Of a DNA stretch of 48,497 bases, positions 17,802 to 26,295 are shown one piece after another. A model generated the notes under the pieces. The model saw only the letters and a program-made list of their open reading frames with translations. It had not been told where the DNA came from and ran no database searches. The translations under genes were made by a program, and so were the position numbers. The first letter of the stretch is position 1. The number at the start of each line of letters is the position of its first letter. This stretch comes from Marinilabilia rubra (lineage in GTDB: Bacteria > Bacteroidota > Bacteroidia > Bacteroidales > Marinilabiliaceae), in assembly GCF_003121985.1 (NCBI RefSeq), contig NZ_QEWP01000025.1, positions 1 to 48,497 of the forward strand, given 5' to 3'.

Positions 17802-19217
17802 TTATTGCTTTTTAGATAAATTAAATCGGTATTCAAATCCTAAGGAGAAATACCATAATCTATCACTATAATTGCCATAAGAGAAATCATCGAAATCGTC
17901 ATTTAGAAATATTTGACTATCGACTCCCATCTTAATATAAAAAGGCTTATTCTTCACTTTCCACTGGTAACCCATTCCCAATTGGAGGTATTGAAATATA
18001 TTTTCATTCATCTCAGGTTTTGTATCAAACAAATTTTCAGCATCTTGATATAGCATACCATAACCAAAGCGGAAATAGGGTGTAGATGATAAATTCCTGA
18101 ATACGTCATAATGAAATAGAAGACTAGTACTTGCGACGTAACTGTCAAATTCATTTCTACTGGCAGCCTTTCCGACATTTGTATTAAGAATTAATTGAAA
18201 CGGCTTTTTCCTGAAAAATCCTAATTCGAGAGTCCCTCCTGACTGTAATTTACCTTCGCCCAGATCTCCATCATAAAGAGATGGAGAAAAGCCTAATCCT
18301 AAACTAAAATTCTTTTGGCTTTCAAGAGTAATATTCCCAAGATAATCCGTTTTTGATGCTTCCTCTTTTTCTTTAAAGTACTCACTAAAAATTTCGCTAT
18401 TAACATCTTCCGAATCGCTTAAAGCCCATAAGTTGTCTTGTATCCCTTCAATGATGAGGGCTAATACAGCTTTATCAATAGCTGCCTGAACTGCCACAAA
18501 GGAGGGTTCATTATACGTATATCCCGTTTCGGCCTCCAGAAGACGTTTTAAGGAGACATACCGAAACACTCCCATATCAAGTTTTTGGGAAAGCAGAGTC
18601 TTTGAGGAATGTACTGTTTTTAGAATACTGCCACTACTCGTTGAAACAGCTCTTAAGTAAATAGTAACCTGATCTTCACGGTATTCTCCGGAAGCACCGG
18701 TTCCAAAATATCTGGCGCCAACTCCTCCCGTGCGAATGTTTGATTCGTAAGCAATAATTCCACCTTCTATGATTATCCCCGCATATAGCAACGGAGACAA
18801 ATTGGTTCCATTGCCTTTATATTGTTGCTGGGTCTGCCGAATGATTCTCCTTTCATTTAACAAATTTGATAACCCTTCTCTTTCAATAGTGTTAAACCAG
18901 CCTGACTCTTCTAATGATTGCAATAAGACAGATGTCGCTCCCTGAGTAACAGCTGTTGACCAATTAGACACAGACTCGGAGAGTTTATACTGCCCGGTTT
19001 GGTCACGAAAACTATAAACGGCGGCATAAATTTTTTCTTTTGGAGTAGGAAGTCGTGACAATCCTTTTTTATATACATCAGAAAATTCCCCTAACCTTGC
19101 CGGTTGTGGTTGAATTGGATGTTTAAAAGTGCTTATACACCCACTCATAAAAAAAAGAAAAGGAAAAATAATCAGTCCGAATCTAAACCGATTTCGATAA
19201 AAAGCCTCAAAAGACAT
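17802..19217 (-). CDS. csgG: Curli secretion channel CsgG with C-terminal barrel-like extension
   Basis: A 471-residue lipoprotein; lipobox FMSGC with Cys27. Residues about 35-285 match CsgG, the nonameric outer-membrane pore that exports curlins: FRDQTGQYKLSES, then ATSVLLQSLEESGWFNTIEREGLSNLLNERRIIR, and IIEGGIIAYESNIRTGGVGARYFG. E. coli CsgG is 277 residues; here about 185 extra residues follow, rich in alternating strands with aromatic ends (FSLGLGFSPSLY, PYFRFGYGMLYQ, LWYFSLGFEYRFN), suggesting a small added beta-barrel or sandwich. The gene is 38 bases after csgF and 2 bases before the propeller lipoprotein. Confidence 0.9.
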   Translation of the reverse strand: MSFEAFYRNRFRFGLIIFPFLFFMSGCISTFKHPIQPQPARLGEFSDVYKKGLSRLPTPKEKIYAAVYSFRDQTGQYKLSESVSNWSTAVTQGATSVLLQSLEESGWFNTIEREGLSNLLNERRIIRQTQQQYKGNGTNLSPLLYAGIIIEGGIIAYESNIRTGGVGARYFGTGASGEYREDQVTIYLRAVSTSSGSILKTVHSSKTLLSQKLDMGVFRYVSLKRLLEAETGYTYNEPSFVAVQAAIDKAVLALIIEGIQDNLWALSDSEDVNSEIFSEYFKEKEEASKTDYLGNITLESQKNFSLGLGFSPSLYDGDLGEGKLQSGGTLELGFFRKKPFQLILNTNVGKAASRNEFDSYVASTSLLFHYDVFRNLSSTPYFRFGYGMLYQDAENLFDTKPEMNENIFQYLQLGMGYQWKVKNKPFYIKMGVDSQIFLNDDFDDFSYGNYSDRLWYFSLGFEYRFNLSKKQ

Positions 19218-19255
19218 ATAAGAAAGTTAGATGTGAAGCAAAATAAAAACCCGGA

Positions 19256-19666
19256 TTAATAATATGGAACAGTAACTGTTGTTTTATCTCCTGTGGAAGT
19301 ATCAAAGATTACTACCTCCAAACCCTCATTACCGGGTGCCACTTCAATCTCATAATCCCCAATGGTATATTGACCTTCTGACAATCCTTCCCCAAAATAA
19401 TCCCCCATGAGGTTACGTGATAGCTGACTTAAAATCTGACGGTTAAGACTACTTTCGAAATCTGCAAGGGGATCCTGATTCCATCTTGAAGAAGTAGACT
19501 GTTCCTCATGAGTGTTTTGAGCATTTGCACTCTGGAGCAGCCATGAATAATTTAGATAACTTCCTCCAAAAGCGGGATTAACAGGTTGGTATACGAAATC
19601 CTGCCCATCTATAGCTAAAGAAAGAAAAAATAAAAAAAACACGGATGAGAAAATAGATTTTTTCAT
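19256..19666 (-). CDS. csgF: Curli assembly factor CsgF
   Basis: A 136-residue secreted protein; signal peptide 1-21 (ending LAIDGQ). The mature N-terminus DFVYQPVNPAFGGSYLNYSWLL carries the CsgF signature (xxYxPxNPxFGG), the segment that in E. coli threads into the CsgG barrel and forms a second constriction. The C-terminal half (GDYEIEVAPGNEGLEVVIFD) resembles the CsgF globular region. Length matches E. coli CsgF (138). It lies 50 bases after csgE and 38 before csgG. CsgF links the channel to the nucleating curlin at the surface. Confidence 0.92.
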   Translation of the reverse strand: MKKSIFSSVFFLFFLSLAIDGQDFVYQPVNPAFGGSYLNYSWLLQSANAQNTHEEQSTSSRWNQDPLADFESSLNRQILSQLSRNLMGDYFGEGLSEGQYTIGDYEIEVAPGNEGLEVVIFDTSTGDKTTVTVPYY

Positions 19667-19716
19667 TAGTCAAGAGATATTATTAAACAAAATTTAAACA
19701 GCTTCTAAAGTATTCC

Positions 19717-20157
19717 TTAATAAATACCGTTCCCACTATAATCCTGGGATCCCAATTGCTTTTGTATAGTTTCATAGTTGATAAAATAATTTCGTGTCAT
19801 AGCCAATGCTTTTTCTACCTCTTTCTTCATTTTCTCTGGATTGGGTCTCAAAACAGAACGATAAACAATTCGTTCTCCAACTTTTATCCAAATTTGGGTC
19901 CCCATTCCAGGAATAGGTTTTTCTCCCACATAAACAGATACCCCTGCTATATTTACTGGTGCATCCCATTCACTATGAAATTCCCTGGAGAAGTCTGCCC
20001 CTATTTTGGTAATTGTTTCATCAAATAAAAAACTCAAATCTTCAACCTGGATATTGGATGCGGTATCAACAACATTTATGTTTTGGGCCTTAATATGCAG
20101 CAAGGAAAAAAAAACTGCAAAAAAGAAAACAATTAAACGAGCATTTTTCATAAACAA
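19717..20157 (-). CDS. csgE: Curli chaperone/adaptor CsgE
   Basis: A 146-residue secreted protein with a signal peptide (ending HIKAQ). The mature sequence matches CsgE: an acidic N-terminal stretch (VEDLSFLFDETITKIGADFSREF), a central strand pair with the conserved GERIVYRSVLRPN, and a C-terminal helix (MKKEVEKALAMTRNYF). In E. coli CsgE caps the periplasmic mouth of CsgG and feeds curlin subunits to it. ATG at 20151 is an alternative start two codons in. The gene follows the CsgH-like gene by 139 bases and precedes csgF by 50. Confidence 0.9.
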   Translation of the reverse strand: MFMKNARLIVFFFAVFFSLLHIKAQNINVVDTASNIQVEDLSFLFDETITKIGADFSREFHSEWDAPVNIAGVSVYVGEKPIPGMGTQIWIKVGERIVYRSVLRPNPEKMKKEVEKALAMTRNYFINYETIQKQLGSQDYSGNGIY

Positions 20158-20296
20158 ACCTAAGCTTTACTTATGTTAGCTTTCTAATAGATTTTTCTTA
20201 AAACCTATTTACTATATTAAATGTCCCTTTTTCCATGAAGAAAGGAAATCAAATAATTGTAAACTGCAGAATTATTTGTGTGAACGACAAGAATAA

Positions 20297-20731
20297 TTAA
20301 GGAATAGTAGTTTTTAAGGAAAGGTCAAGTTGTGAGGAACAATCTATATTTATACTATCTTTTGCAATTAACATATCTTGACACCAAACCTTTAATGAAA
20401 CAAAGCAATAATCATTTTGACCAACATTGACTGAAGATTTGCTTAAAAGAGTAGCTACTTCTGGCTTTGCATTGGCCATTCCTCTTTGGATAGATCGGCT
20501 GGATCCGGATTTCCCTTTTCTTAATACACTTAACTCGTAAGAACATTTAATTTCTATCTCTGTATGATTTAAAAAGGATCCAACAAATTCAGATTTACAA
20601 CCCATATTTTTAAATGTAATTTGAGCTTCATAAAGCGGCACATCAGAAGAAAAATCATCCCTGACAGAAAAAACTGAAGCTCCTTGCTGCAATAACAGTA
20701 ATATAGAAAACAAGAATTTAAGCATCAACAT
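20297..20731 (-). CDS. CsgH/CsgC-like amyloid inhibitor candidate
   Basis: A 144-residue secreted protein with a signal peptide (about 1-22). The mature region is a probable beta-sandwich containing YELSVLRKGKSGSSRSIQRG (residues 65-84), which recalls the V-x-R-x-G-x-S-G-x-S block of alphaproteobacterial CsgH and the small periplasmic CsgC fold that block early curlin aggregation. It has five cysteines (45, 63, 109, 117, 131), more than the usual pair. Position between the curlins and csgE fits such a role. The assignment is motif- and context-based and could be wrong. Confidence 0.6.
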   Translation of the reverse strand: MLMLKFLFSILLLLQQGASVFSVRDDFSSDVPLYEAQITFKNMGCKSEFVGSFLNHTEIEIKCSYELSVLRKGKSGSSRSIQRGMANAKPEVATLLSKSSVNVGQNDYCFVSLKVWCQDMLIAKDSINIDCSSQLDLSLKTTIP

Positions 20732-20851
20732 TTGAGACTACCAAGTGAATATTGAAATTTATATTAAAAAAAATACAATAGCCTTTAGAGTTATTCAAAT
20801 CAATTTTCAACGAAAACCATTTAAACAATCAGGCAACATTCCTATAATAAA

Positions 20852-21403
20852 TTAATATTGCTGATCGTGTTCAACAATTACTGTCATTCCATGATTTCCT
20901 TGTTGGTGGATTTTATAATTTGGAATACTTACCGCATCACTTTTCTGAATAAAAACATGATTCATCCCACTCTGTGTAATTTGTATCTCCTGGCCATCAT
21001 ACATCAATTCCTGGCCCACAAAATTTCCTTTACCGCGTTGCCGAATATCTATTACATTCTCATCACCAATAAGATAACCAGAAATAACATTGCCATTCCC
21101 ATTTTGCCTCAAATGTATCCAATTATTCTGGCCTTTTTGCTCCCAGTCAATATTGTTGTTGTGCCCCATCTGTTCAATATAAACCTTGGTTTCAGCCCCT
21201 GACTGACTGCCGTTTAAATCAGAATTCTCCAGAGGATTCTTCCACGTACTACTACCAGTTTTTGACACATTGCCTCCAGAATCAATAATGCCCATTTCTA
21301 TCCATTCTTCATCAGCCTGGCTGCCATCATCCTGACCATTTATCGTACTTGAAAAGAAGAAAAGACATATTAACAAAACAGAAAAAACAAGATTTTTCAT
21401 CAT
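20852..21403 (-). CDS. Curlin-repeat protein, possible CsgB-like nucleator
   Basis: A 183-residue secreted protein with a signal peptide ending NGQ. An N-terminal non-repeat region (about 25-75) precedes about five curlin rungs of the form (I/L)xQ.G..N.(I/V): IEQMGHNNNIDWEQ, KGQNNWIHLRQNGNGNVI, IDIRQRGKGNFV, IQITQSGMNHVFIQ and IHQQGNHGMTVIVE. The rungs hold Lys/Arg/His in places where the major curlin has neutral residues, as in the CsgB nucleator of E. coli; this comparison is an inference. It lies last of the four curlins, nearest the secretion genes, 120 bases before the CsgH-like gene. Confidence 0.75.
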   Translation of the reverse strand: MMKNLVFSVLLICLFFFSSTINGQDDGSQADEEWIEMGIIDSGGNVSKTGSSTWKNPLENSDLNGSQSGAETKVYIEQMGHNNNIDWEQKGQNNWIHLRQNGNGNVISGYLIGDENVIDIRQRGKGNFVGQELMYDGQEIQITQSGMNHVFIQKSDAVSIPNYKIHQQGNHGMTVIVEHDQQY

Positions 21404-21435
21404 TTTGAAATTTTAATAGAATAAGTTTGAGATCT

Positions 21436-21478
21436 TAAAACAGGCCTGCAGAGTTTAACAGTTTACCCCCTGCAGGCT
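21436..21478 (-). terminator. Terminator-like hairpin between curlin genes
   Basis: GCCTGCAG (21444-21451) pairs with CTGCAGGC (21470-21477), 17 bases after the stop of the curlin at 21495; on the minus strand the stem is followed by CCTGTTTTAAG. It may reduce read-through into the next curlin gene. Confidence 0.6.
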
Positions 21479-21494
21479 TAGAAATTACAATTCA

Positions 21495-22121
21495 TTATTG
21501 CTGAATAACAGTTGCTGAATTGTTTGATCCATTCTGAACAACTTCGGCTACATCACCACCAGCTTCCTGCCATACTAGAGCTTTGTTAAAATCTCCCATT
21601 TGTTGAATCAAAGCCCTGGCATTATCCTGATACAATCCAATGGTATTATTATCTCCATCCTGTATACTGGTAGGATCTAATATCGAACCATTGTACTGCC
21701 TGGCATAATCATTCTCGCTGTAAAATCCGGCAAATGTATTGCCATTGCCATTTTGCATAAATGGATTATCGCCGTCCAGTCCAACCTGGTTATTACCTTC
21801 TTCCTGTCTTAAACGAAAAACATTCTCATTTCCATTCTGACGGAAGTATGTGTGTTCCTGATTGCCCATTTGCTTTATTTGCGCCACATTATCGGAACCA
21901 TAAATTTGATCAATAATAACTTTGTTATTATCGTTAACCTGAACAACTTCAGCACTGTTCCGGTTGTGTTCCTGAATAATATCCGCCTCATTATTTTGGC
22001 CTGTTTGCTCAATCATAGCTTCATGCTCATCACCGGTCTGGGTAACAGTTCCAGTATTCTGTGAAAAAGTTACAGTGATGGATAAAGTAAACAGAGCAAA
22101 TATTGAAATTAGTTTTTTCAT
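21495..22121 (-). CDS. Curlin-repeat fibre subunit
   Basis: A 208-residue secreted protein; signal peptide 1-21 (ending TFSQ). The mature part is about ten curlin rungs with Q.G..N.A...Q spacing: VTQTGDEHEAMIEQ, TGQNNEADIIQ, VNDNNKVIIDQ, IKQMGNQEHTYFRQ, NGNENVFRLRQ, MQNGNGNTF, IQDGDNNTIGLYQ, IQQMGDFNKALVWQ and VVQNGSNNSATVIQQ. Each rung should form one strand-turn-strand layer of a beta-solenoid amyloid. It is more regular than the possible nucleator at 20852 and shorter than the protein at 22203. A role as accessory fibre subunit is inferred. Confidence 0.85.
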   Translation of the reverse strand: MKKLISIFALFTLSITVTFSQNTGTVTQTGDEHEAMIEQTGQNNEADIIQEHNRNSAEVVQVNDNNKVIIDQIYGSDNVAQIKQMGNQEHTYFRQNGNENVFRLRQEEGNNQVGLDGDNPFMQNGNGNTFAGFYSENDYARQYNGSILDPTSIQDGDNNTIGLYQDNARALIQQMGDFNKALVWQEAGGDVAEVVQNGSNNSATVIQQ

Positions 22122-22202
22122 ATTTGATGTTATTTTAAGATGAATGGGAAAGAAAGGAACTTATCATTCCTCTCCCCCCCCTTTTGAATTAAAGAGATGA
22201 CT

Positions 22203-23978
22203 TTATGGATTTTGAGTAACTGAGGACCAGTTTCCATCTCCAGCCTGGTTAATATTTCCAGTATTGAGATCACCTGTCTGGCTCATGTAGGCATCGTTGG
22301 AAGATCCATCTTGAACAATGATACCTACACTTCCTTCACCTGTAGAAACTTGATCAGCAAAGTTCATATTACCAGTTTGTGTAATCTGAAGATCGAGGTC
22401 ACGTCCATCGGCAACTTGAAATGCATCATTCTCATTACCTGTTTGTACAATGGTACCATTGTTTTTATGACCTAATCCGCCTGAACCATTAAAGTCTTGC
22501 TCAGCTTCATTTTCATTACCGGTTTGAGTAATTTTCAGGTCAGCTCCCATGTAACCATTATTATTTCCGGAAAGCTCCTGCTTGGCGTTGTTGTCATCAC
22601 CAGTTTGAATTATCTCACCATGATTATGTCCACCACCTGTAGCCATCTGCCTGGCAACATTGCGGTTACCCATTTGCTCTACATAAAGTGATTCGGTATA
22701 GCCACTTAAAATGTATTGTTTTGCATCATTTTCATTGCCGGTTTGATAGGCAGTAACAGTCTGACCGCTGTTATATCCCGGAGCATTCACTTTCTGGTCA
22801 GATTTATTCATATTACCAACCTGCTGAACAAAAGCAGTGTTTAAAGTAGTATTACCAACACCGGTTTGGTTCATTTCAACGGTGGCTACATTTTCTTCAC
22901 CATCCTGCAGAACATCGGATACCTGAGGACCAAAATTATCAGTAAACTGTTTTACCTTTGCCTTATTCAACATTCCTTCCTGCTTAACAAATGCAGTTTG
23001 GTTGCCGCCTTTTTGGTCTATTTCAGCATGGTTGTCCCATCCTATTTGACGAATTCCGCCTGTAGCAAATTCCCCGGTTGTATTTTCATTACCAATTTGC
23101 TTGATAGTACCTGTATTCTCATTTCCAGTGGCCCAAACATCACCATAGTTGTAGTCACCTTCCTGGTAAATGAAATGATTGTTTAAGTTTCCGTCCTGAT
23201 CAAACTGTACTTCATTGTTATTTCCCACCTGTTCAACACCTTTTTCGTCTGTCCAATAAGGAACATTCCCGGCATTATTCGCATTTCCAGTTTGGTTTAC
23301 CCGCAAGAAGTTGCCATCACCCGATTGATTGGCAGTAGCAATGTTTTCATCTCCTATCTGAGTAAGTTGTGCATCATTAGCTCCGTTACCCTGAAAAGAG
23401 AAGGTGTAATTATCATCACCTTCCTGATAATGAGTAGCTACATTACCATTCTGAGCTTGCTGAAGCAATGACCAGTTACCATCTCCATCTTGTGTTTGTG
23501 AACCAGTATTATCGCCGTTAAAAGCATTGGCCTTTGCGGTGTTGGAGTTCCCAGTCTGAGTTTGAGTATGATCGTTACCTGGAGTAGCTGCTCCCCAAGG
23601 ATTCCGCTGCATAATTGTGGCAGTATTATCATCCCCATTTTGCGTTTGTGAAGCAACGTTATCTCCTTTTTCTTGTTGATCAATGGATGCTGAATTATTA
23701 TCTCCCATCTGAGTTTGATCTGCCTCATTATCATAGGTATTAACATCAGTAGATCCAGCTCCAGACTGAATAATGTCAGCAACATTACCTGCACCATTCT
23801 GATCTTGGGTAGCAGTGTTTTCGTCACCCATCTGAGTTACTGTTGCGTCATTAGACCCGGTTTGTGTTGTTGTGGCCTGGTTATCATCGCCTGTTTGATC
23901 ATGTACAGAAGTATTTTGCGCAAGAGCTACTCCTAGGGATAGAGAAAGAATGCAAAATAATAAAAAAATCTTTTTCAT
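22203..23978 (-). CDS. Giant major curlin (CsgA-like) with two repeat classes
   Basis: A 591-residue secreted protein; signal peptide 1-21 (ending ALAQ). Almost all of the rest is curlin repeat, several times the five rungs of E. coli CsgA. Residues about 22-390 follow the usual Q.G..N.A...Q rhythm (for example MGDENTATQDQNGAGNVADIIQ). From about 400 the unit changes to Q.G..N.A.Q followed by a 7-13-residue Gly/Asn-rich loop and a short strand (QTGDDNNAKQELSGNNNG, QTGNENDAFQVADGRD). The C-terminus ends GDGNWSSVTQNP. The sequence is poor in Lys/Arg and rich in Asn/Gln/Gly, as expected of amyloid subunits. It follows another curlin gene after a hairpin. Confidence 0.88.
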   Translation of the reverse strand: MKKIFLLFCILSLSLGVALAQNTSVHDQTGDDNQATTTQTGSNDATVTQMGDENTATQDQNGAGNVADIIQSGAGSTDVNTYDNEADQTQMGDNNSASIDQQEKGDNVASQTQNGDDNTATIMQRNPWGAATPGNDHTQTQTGNSNTAKANAFNGDNTGSQTQDGDGNWSLLQQAQNGNVATHYQEGDDNYTFSFQGNGANDAQLTQIGDENIATANQSGDGNFLRVNQTGNANNAGNVPYWTDEKGVEQVGNNNEVQFDQDGNLNNHFIYQEGDYNYGDVWATGNENTGTIKQIGNENTTGEFATGGIRQIGWDNHAEIDQKGGNQTAFVKQEGMLNKAKVKQFTDNFGPQVSDVLQDGEENVATVEMNQTGVGNTTLNTAFVQQVGNMNKSDQKVNAPGYNSGQTVTAYQTGNENDAKQYILSGYTESLYVEQMGNRNVARQMATGGGHNHGEIIQTGDDNNAKQELSGNNNGYMGADLKITQTGNENEAEQDFNGSGGLGHKNNGTIVQTGNENDAFQVADGRDLDLQITQTGNMNFADQVSTGEGSVGIIVQDGSSNDAYMSQTGDLNTGNINQAGDGNWSSVTQNP

Positions 23979-24018
23979 AACTGCTTAATTTAAAGGTATT
24001 CTTTTGAATATTAGGCTA

Positions 24019-24060
24019 AAAAATCGAGAAAAGTTCATAATCAAACTTTTCTCGATTTGT
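24019..24060 (-). terminator. Terminator/attenuator between first and second curlin genes
   Basis: AAATCGAGAAAAGTT (24021-24035) pairs with AACTTTTCTCGATTT (24044-24058), a 15-base perfect stem, starting 16 bases after the stop of the gene at 24074. A short T run follows on the minus strand. Confidence 0.75.
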
Positions 24061-24073
24061 GTTATCAATTCAA

Positions 24074-24778
24074 TTAAAAAGAGGTTTGAGTAACGGTAGC
24101 ACTATTATTGTCTCCCATTATATCTACAACTGCATTATTGGAAGTACTTACCTGACTAACATTAATTGTATTAACATCACCTACTACATCCACATCTGCA
24201 GTATTAAACAGCGTTTCATCAAAATTAGCTCCAGCCATTTGCCATAAGGAAACAGTGTTTTCGCCACCGGTAATATCAATGTCGGCATCGCCAAATTCCT
24301 GGGCTGCAGCAACATCATTATCACTTCCTTCGATATCAAGTGTTAAATAGTTCTTGTTTTTCTGAGCCTCTGTTCTTAAAGAACGAAGAGTGTTACGATC
24401 GCCTTTCATCCAAACATCTAATAAGCCACCAGTCTGGTTCTGATACCAGGCGTCTCCTTCATTAACACCCATAACGGTATTGTCATCTCCAACTTGATCG
24501 ATGAGTGCTTCACTATTCACAGAACCATAAAATGCTCTTTGGTTTAAATTTACGTAGTTCGCATCCCCTTCTTGATAAATATCTGCAACGGCCACAGTTC
24601 CATCGGGTGTTTCAGTTCCTTCTGTTTGAACAACAAAGGACTCATTCATACTTCCAACCTGTTCGATTGTAGCACTATGGTCATCACCAGTTTGGTCAAT
24701 GGATGCATCATTTCCCTGAGCAAAAACAACTCCCGCAGACATTGCGAGTACACCAACAATTAAAAATAATTTTTTCAT
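24074..24778 (-). CDS. Curlin-repeat protein with aspartate-substituted rungs
   Basis: A 234-residue secreted protein; signal peptide 1-21 (ending VFAQ). The N-terminal rungs are typical (IDQTGDDHSATIEQVGSMNE). In the C-terminal half the first Gln of the rung is replaced by Asp: LDIEGSDNDVAAAQ, IDITGGENTVSLWQ, VDVVGDVNTINVSQ and VDIMGDNNSATVTQ. This makes the face acidic, unlike the neutral major curlin. It is the first curlin gene after the LytTR regulator and is separated from the major curlin by a strong hairpin, so it may be the most highly transcribed. Its exact role (fibre, cap or gatekeeper) is unknown. Confidence 0.78.
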   Translation of the reverse strand: MKKLFLIVGVLAMSAGVVFAQGNDASIDQTGDDHSATIEQVGSMNESFVVQTEGTETPDGTVAVADIYQEGDANYVNLNQRAFYGSVNSEALIDQVGDDNTVMGVNEGDAWYQNQTGGLLDVWMKGDRNTLRSLRTEAQKNKNYLTLDIEGSDNDVAAAQEFGDADIDITGGENTVSLWQMAGANFDETLFNTADVDVVGDVNTINVSQVSTSNNAVVDIMGDNNSATVTQTSF

Positions 24779-25053
24779 GACTAACTATTTTTAGGTTAAA
24801 TAAATTAAAACTTTATTTTTTCTCATAAATCGGCAGTTCAAAAAAACCATTTGATATCTTATTGTTTTTCGCTCAATAATAGAAGAAAAAGAAGTCAAAA
24901 TCAATTTGAACAAGATCTACGATCTATCAGAAAAAATAATTAACTATAAAATGAACAAGGGCCCTGAATAATTCTAAAAGCAAATTAGAATCCTTTAAAA
25001 GCAAATGCCGGAAAAAATTGCTAACTGCAAAAAAGTAATGGTGAAAAGTAAAA

Positions 25054-25824
25054 TCAGTTTTGAATCTCTTCTCTGAATTTCTTCATAAAAGTACGGCCAA
25101 TGGGGATTACAGAATCATTTATATGTATCTGATCTCTTGAGAAATAATCAATATGATTAAGAGATACGATATAGGATTTATGGACCCGCATAAAGTTTCT
25201 TGAACACAAATGACCTGCCATGGATTTCAAATTTCTCAGAGTCATATAAGTTTTTTGAGTAGTATGTATTTTTACATAATTATCCAAAGCCTCAATGAAT
25301 AAAATATCTGATAACTTAATTTTCACATTTTGATAATCTTCTTTTATGATAATATAATCATAATCGGCTTCAACCTTCTCTTTCAACTCAAGAAAGTCTT
25401 TGTGTTCCTTGGCTTTGGAAATTGCCTGATAAAAACGGTCGAATTCAATGGGTTTGAGAAGAAAATCTACAGCATCCAATTCAAAACCTTCATGAGCAAA
25501 ATCCTTATGGGAAGTGGTAAAAATAACCATACTCTGGCCTTGAAGTTTTCGGGCGATAGAAATCCCTGAAACCTCCGGCATATTAATATCCAGAAACACC
25601 AAGTCAGGTTGATTATTTTTTAAATGATTGAGCGCCTCAAGAGGATTATCAAAAACCTCTTTCAGAGCCAAAAAAGGAAGTTTGGAACAATGCTTTTCCA
25701 GAACGGATAATGAAAACGAATCATCATCAATAGCAATACAACTTAATGGGGCTAATGGTTTTCGGTTATTCCCATTATAATCTTCTTTTGACTTTAATTG
25801 TAATTCTCTCTTCATATATATCAA
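25054..25824 (-). CDS. LytTR-family response regulator, likely curli regulator
   Basis: A 256-residue two-domain regulator. The receiver domain (about 27-140) has the acidic triad DDD (33-35), phospho-acceptor Asp79 in FLDINMPEVSG, Thr103/Thr104 and Lys124 in LLKPIE. The LytTR DNA-binding domain (about 155-255) shows FIEALDNYVKIHT and MRVHKSYIVSLNHID. Such proteins bind direct repeats upstream of target promoters. It lies 275 bases upstream of the first curlin gene on the same strand, where CsgD acts in enterobacteria, so curli control is likely but inferred. No LytS-type kinase is adjacent. ATG at 25815 is an alternative start. Confidence 0.88.
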   Translation of the reverse strand: MIYMKRELQLKSKEDYNGNNRKPLAPLSCIAIDDDSFSLSVLEKHCSKLPFLALKEVFDNPLEALNHLKNNQPDLVFLDINMPEVSGISIARKLQGQSMVIFTTSHKDFAHEGFELDAVDFLLKPIEFDRFYQAISKAKEHKDFLELKEKVEADYDYIIIKEDYQNVKIKLSDILFIEALDNYVKIHTTQKTYMTLRNLKSMAGHLCSRNFMRVHKSYIVSLNHIDYFSRDQIHINDSVIPIGRTFMKKFREEIQN

Positions 25825-26295
25825 TCAAGTTGTTTTCCAGGCACACTATATTTTTATTTCAACCTCAATCTATTCATTTTAATTCCAGAAATCAACAAAC
25901 ATAGTTTTGAGCACTTTTATCCAATTACAATTCATAAATTAACATTAAAATTGACGCAATGGGGGATTAATTTGTGAATGACCGTAAAATATAGGTTAAC
26001 TACACATTTTAAGAGGTAAACAAAACACTCAACAATTTAAATTTTAACTCTTTAGAATCCCATTTCTTACACTTTAAAACATTACCAATTAAAAAATTCT
26101 GTTCTTGCGAGATGCTAAAAAATGTTATTTACTTTGATCAATAGCATTTGTAATGCAATAATTATCAGAAAATAAGACCAAAACTAACCACTCAGTAATA
26201 AAAAGTCTTTTCAGGCAGTTCCTAGTGGTATTTTGAAAACAAAAATGATAACTTGTGAGACATTATAAGATCGGTAGTCCCGAAGCTTTACTTAA
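25825..26295. other. AT-rich divergent intergenic region
   Basis: About 470 bases between the LytTR regulator and the dispersed repeat in front of fic. It is very AT-rich with several short A/T runs; I found no exact TTTG-N19-21-TAnnTTTG promoter and no small gene. Regulatory sites for the LytTR gene are probably here but cannot be pinned down. Confidence 0.4.

Noticed and set aside
22203-23978. Repetitive DNA that at first looks like a tandem or CRISPR-like array
   Set aside because: The repetition follows codons of curlin rungs, varies in length and is one open frame with a signal peptide; there are no conserved direct repeats with spacers.
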